A stretch of 64,000 nt of DNA from Diphasiastrum complanatum. Lineage: Eukaryota > Streptophyta > Lycopodiopsida > Lycopodiales > Lycopodiaceae. The position numbers were made by a program, and so were the translations under genes. Positions 61,629-64,000 of this stretch are shown one piece after another. Location: the NCBI GenBank assembly GCA_029204225.1, contig CM055112.1, positions 23,615,171 through 23,679,170 of the forward strand. The letters are read 5' to 3'. Every line of letters starts with the position of its first letter. The first letter of the stretch is position 1. The notes beneath the pieces were generated by a model. The model made no database searches. It was not told where the DNA came from and worked only from the letters and a program-made list of their open reading frames with translations.

Positions 61629-62682
61629 TCCACATTTTATATTTCCCCAACAAAAAGTTCTAACTTCTTCATAGTAACTACTACCTACATGATCACTAAC
61701 AGATCAATGATTCAAGATTAAAATTTGATTTATTAGAAATCATAAGTTAGCCATTGATAAATCAAGAATCGTGAATGAAGTTTCATTGATTGTTGAGTCT
61801 AGGGTCTTGACCAAATTACTCGTGGAGATCAAGCTTTGAGTTTATTGCTTTGTCATTTATGTATATATGTTATATAGACTTTTCTTGAATTTGGATTCAC
61901 ATTATACGCTAATTTCTAAAGATTCACTATTCAATATTTAGACTCAAAAGATGAAAAATCAAGACAAACATCACCAATTAGTGGCAAAGATGTAAACAAA
62001 TATAATTACCTTTTTTTCCCTAAACCCTAAACAAGCAATTGTATGCATGCTTATAAATCCAACTAAACCTATTCCCTGATTTATTCTCGAAAAAAGCTTA
62101 TCTAAACCAATTTGAATGGGACGAATTGACAAATTCAAATTGCCAAATTGAATTAGACCAAAAAACATTGTCAAGATCTCTTGGATTTGACTTGATGTTG
62201 CACAATTGATTAACATTTTTGAGTACCTTATTTTCAAACTGGAAAAAATCTAGATAAAATGAAATTGAACATTGTTACAAAAGAAGCCCGACAAAGTACA
62301 CTTATGTCAATAACGATAGAAATACAAAAAGCCATAAAATTGAACTCCATACCCCGTTATTGGTTGACAAAAGCATCTTAAGTTGTATGCACTATTCAAA
62401 TCATCCTTAAGAATCAACACGAATTTCTCAAATATGGAGTTCATCCAAGGAGAGACGTTATTTTTCATATTTGAATCCCTCATAGAAATGTCTAGCTCAC
62501 AAAAGGGTATTTGTACCAACTCACGCAAATTGAGAAACAATTGAGTTCGTAAATGACTGTATCCCAATGCTATAAATAAAATGTTGAAAGCAATTATAAA
62601 GAGGACATTGCAAACAAAGTAGAATTTATAATATCTTCTAATACATTCTAACTTCTTGAAATGTACAAAAGGAGGACAAAAC

Positions 62683-62761
62683 CTTGAGACGACGAGCAAG
62701 CTCCTTTGCATGTAAGATATTAGCTAGTTTTGATTTTCCATAGGACATAAACCGTTGAAAA
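62683..62761 (-). CDS. SDR gene exon with the YxxxK active site
   Basis: 79 bp between TTGAGCAG and the donor CTCAAG/GTTTTG on the minus strand. The first base completes a codon from the preceding exon, then FQRFMSYGKSKLANILHAKE and LARRLK. YGKSK is the SDR catalytic Tyr-x-x-x-Lys (Tyr at 62740-62742, Lys at 62728-62730). KLANILH..ELARR is characteristic of the TIC32/retinol-dehydrogenase-like group. Earlier exons carrying the Rossmann motif must lie beyond 64000; I saw none between here and the window end. Confidence 0.88.
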
Positions 62762-63160
62762 CTGCTCAATTGAAATACAGATAAAGTTGTAAGCTACTAT
62801 AGATAATTCATCATTTTATGATTAAATTCAGAAGCAAGAACACTTGATGACTGTTACAACTCAAGTTATAAGGAGGACATTGTTCTTGAAATAGCTGAAG
62901 TAATTGATAGAGCTAGAACATCAAAATCTAGCTACAAGCCCCAAAAAAGAAACATTGTAGCAATAACAAACTGTTACAACATCTTAAAATCAGAATGCAA
63001 CATACTTTGCAATTTGTGCTTAACTCGAGGCTCAAACAAAAGAAAAGTATTCTACAGACTTAAGTTATAAACAAGGAGTATTGGCTTGCCAAAGTCCAAA
63101 TAACCATAAGATCAAGGAGAGATTTCATTCCCTACTCTACCCATGTAGCAAAGACATTTG
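62762..63160. other. Intronic sequence, no feature recognised
   Basis: AT-rich sequence upstream of the SDR exon. No SDR exon and no retroelement domain seen. Confidence 0.35.
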
Positions 63161-63199
63161 AAACGAAAAGCTCTCTCTAAGGAATCAACATACCTCCAT

Positions 63200-63796
63200 T
63201 ATTCAGAATATGGGTCTTTTACAATAAGACACCTTGTTTGCACTAAAACATTCATGGACATAGATCCCTTTTTTTCAACTTCTATAGCTATAAACACTAG
63301 GCTTCAGCTAAAAAAGCCGGGAAACCCCATTTGGGATGCCTCTTCAAGGTGTTGGCTCACTGGATTGCCCATACCAAAGAGTAAGGAAAAAATGATAGGT
63401 CCTATTATGGACACATTACATAGTCCATACTTCTCTATTTGTGGCCACATAGTGGCATCATTTACTTTTACATTACTTTTAGTAGTCGCATGTTACTTGA
63501 TGTTATTATTAGTAAACATACACTTTTTATCATATTTTAATGGGCCCCGGGACCCAATTTTACATGGTTCCTAATTTGGGCCTCAATATTTAAATTTTCA
63601 TATTGCCTCCAAGTTAATTGCATGGAGGTATGACTTTGAAATTGTGAGCTCTTTCTAGGAGAGTTCTTTGTTAAATATTTTCTTGAGCTATTGGCAGCTA
63701 TTGATTTTGTTAGTCTTCTTTGCTAGAGAATGCTTATTTGTCACTTTCCTGAATGTTGTTTGATGTCTTTTCATGCTAAATGTATATGTGTTCTCA
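63200..63796 (+). repeat. 5' LTR of a further plus-strand element (left end uncertain)
   Basis: The right end ...GTTCTCA is fixed by the primer site that follows. The interior has AATGGGCCCCGGGACCCAA and other GGGCC words like the gypsy A/B LTRs. The left end was not located. Confidence 0.5.
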
Positions 63797-63808
63797 TGGT
63801 ATCAAAGC
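63797..63808 (+). other. Primer-binding site, one change from consensus
   Basis: TGGTATCAAAGC, followed by ACTTTCCTG. Gypsy A continues its primer site with ACTTTCCTGAGC, so this element is a relative on the plus strand. Confidence 0.8.
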
Positions 63809-64000
63809 ACTTTCCTGGGCGAGTGAAAAGGCGCTAATATTTTTCTCTCGAGCCATTTTCTCTTTCTAGCGGTTTTTTTTCTCTGGATACTCTCTTGTTA
63901 TTTTTTGTCTAGCTATTCTCTCTCTAGACCCTCTCATAGGCCATTTTTCTCTCTCTAACCATTTTTTCTCTAGTTCTCTACGGCCATTTTTCTCTCTCTA
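63809..64000 (+). other. Pyrimidine-rich leader with irregular repeats
   Basis: GGCCATTTTTCTCTCTCTA and variants (AGCCATTTTCTCTTTCTA, AACCATTTTTTCTCTA) recur at 20-50 bp spacing up to the window end. This is the start of the element's leader. Confidence 0.6.

Larger units (their letters stand above)
55125..62682 (-). other. 7.6-kb SDR intron with nested retroelements
   Basis: Donor AAG/GTTTTG at 62682 and acceptor AATACAG at 55125. Contents: a plus-strand frame of unknown nature (55692-55967), an LTR relic, a LINE fragment, a decayed gypsy and a copia 3' end. Splice sites and phases on both sides agree. Confidence 0.75.

Overview
The window looks like nuclear DNA from a land plant with a large, transposon-rich genome. 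Four things point that way: Ty1/copia and chromodomain-bearing Ty3/gypsy elements primed by initiator tRNA-Met (TGGTATCAGAGC primer sites), GT-AG introns of up to 20 kb filled with retroelements, long (AG)n/(CT)n tracts, and exons of a plant TIC32-like short-chain dehydrogenase (SDR). Very long introns would suit a fern, gymnosperm or similar lineage, but the sequence alone does not fix the species.

Host genes are sparse and on the minus strand. One SDR gene enters from the right and shows four exons: 62683-62761 (YxxxK active site), 55037-55124, 54829-54875, and the last exon with the stop at 34304-34474. Codon phases agree across all three introns (about 7.6 kb, 161 bp and 20.4 kb). A first exon of the same family, ATG to a GT donor, sits downstream at 6059-6179. 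It implies a second gene copy in head-to-tail order whose other exons lie left of the window. A 187-codon open frame with one membrane segment (19792-20355) is a weaker candidate gene.

From left to right the rest is layered mobile DNA. At 1-2448 is a minus-strand copia with its 5' LTR, lying against a plus-strand copia relic (2449-4790) that is itself split by a 359-bp inverted-repeat element. At 6480-7660 a gypsy gag relic is joined to a coiled-coil coding remnant. At 10223-17050 is complete gypsy element A, flanked by GGCAA. At 22791-28770 is a nest: an old plus-strand copia split by a complete gag-poor copia (23848-28481, flanked by TTCTT) and abutted by the LTR of another copia. A related LTR follows at 28769-29333. 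At 35951-38230 are older LTR relics.

Inside the 20-kb SDR intron lie a LINE tail (about 40020-40385), a second complete gypsy element B (40424-47092, flanked by TCCAC, LTRs nearly identical), two LINEs head to tail (about 47800-50260 and 50275-53628), and C-rich leader-like DNA with a gypsy gag relic (53629-54600). The 7.6-kb intron holds an LTR relic, a LINE fragment, a decayed gypsy (58035-60388) and a copia 3' end with its LTR (60389 to about 61268). At the right edge a plus-strand LTR, primer site and leader begin a further element.

Gypsy A and B are one family and lie in the sense orientation of the SDR gene. Their coding regions carry several stops, including one TAG shared at the same integrase codon. 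The three LINE 3' ends share a short hairpin whose paired bases change together. That hairpin and the reconstructed split SDR gene are the main points of interest. I saw no CRISPR array, rRNA gene or tRNA gene.
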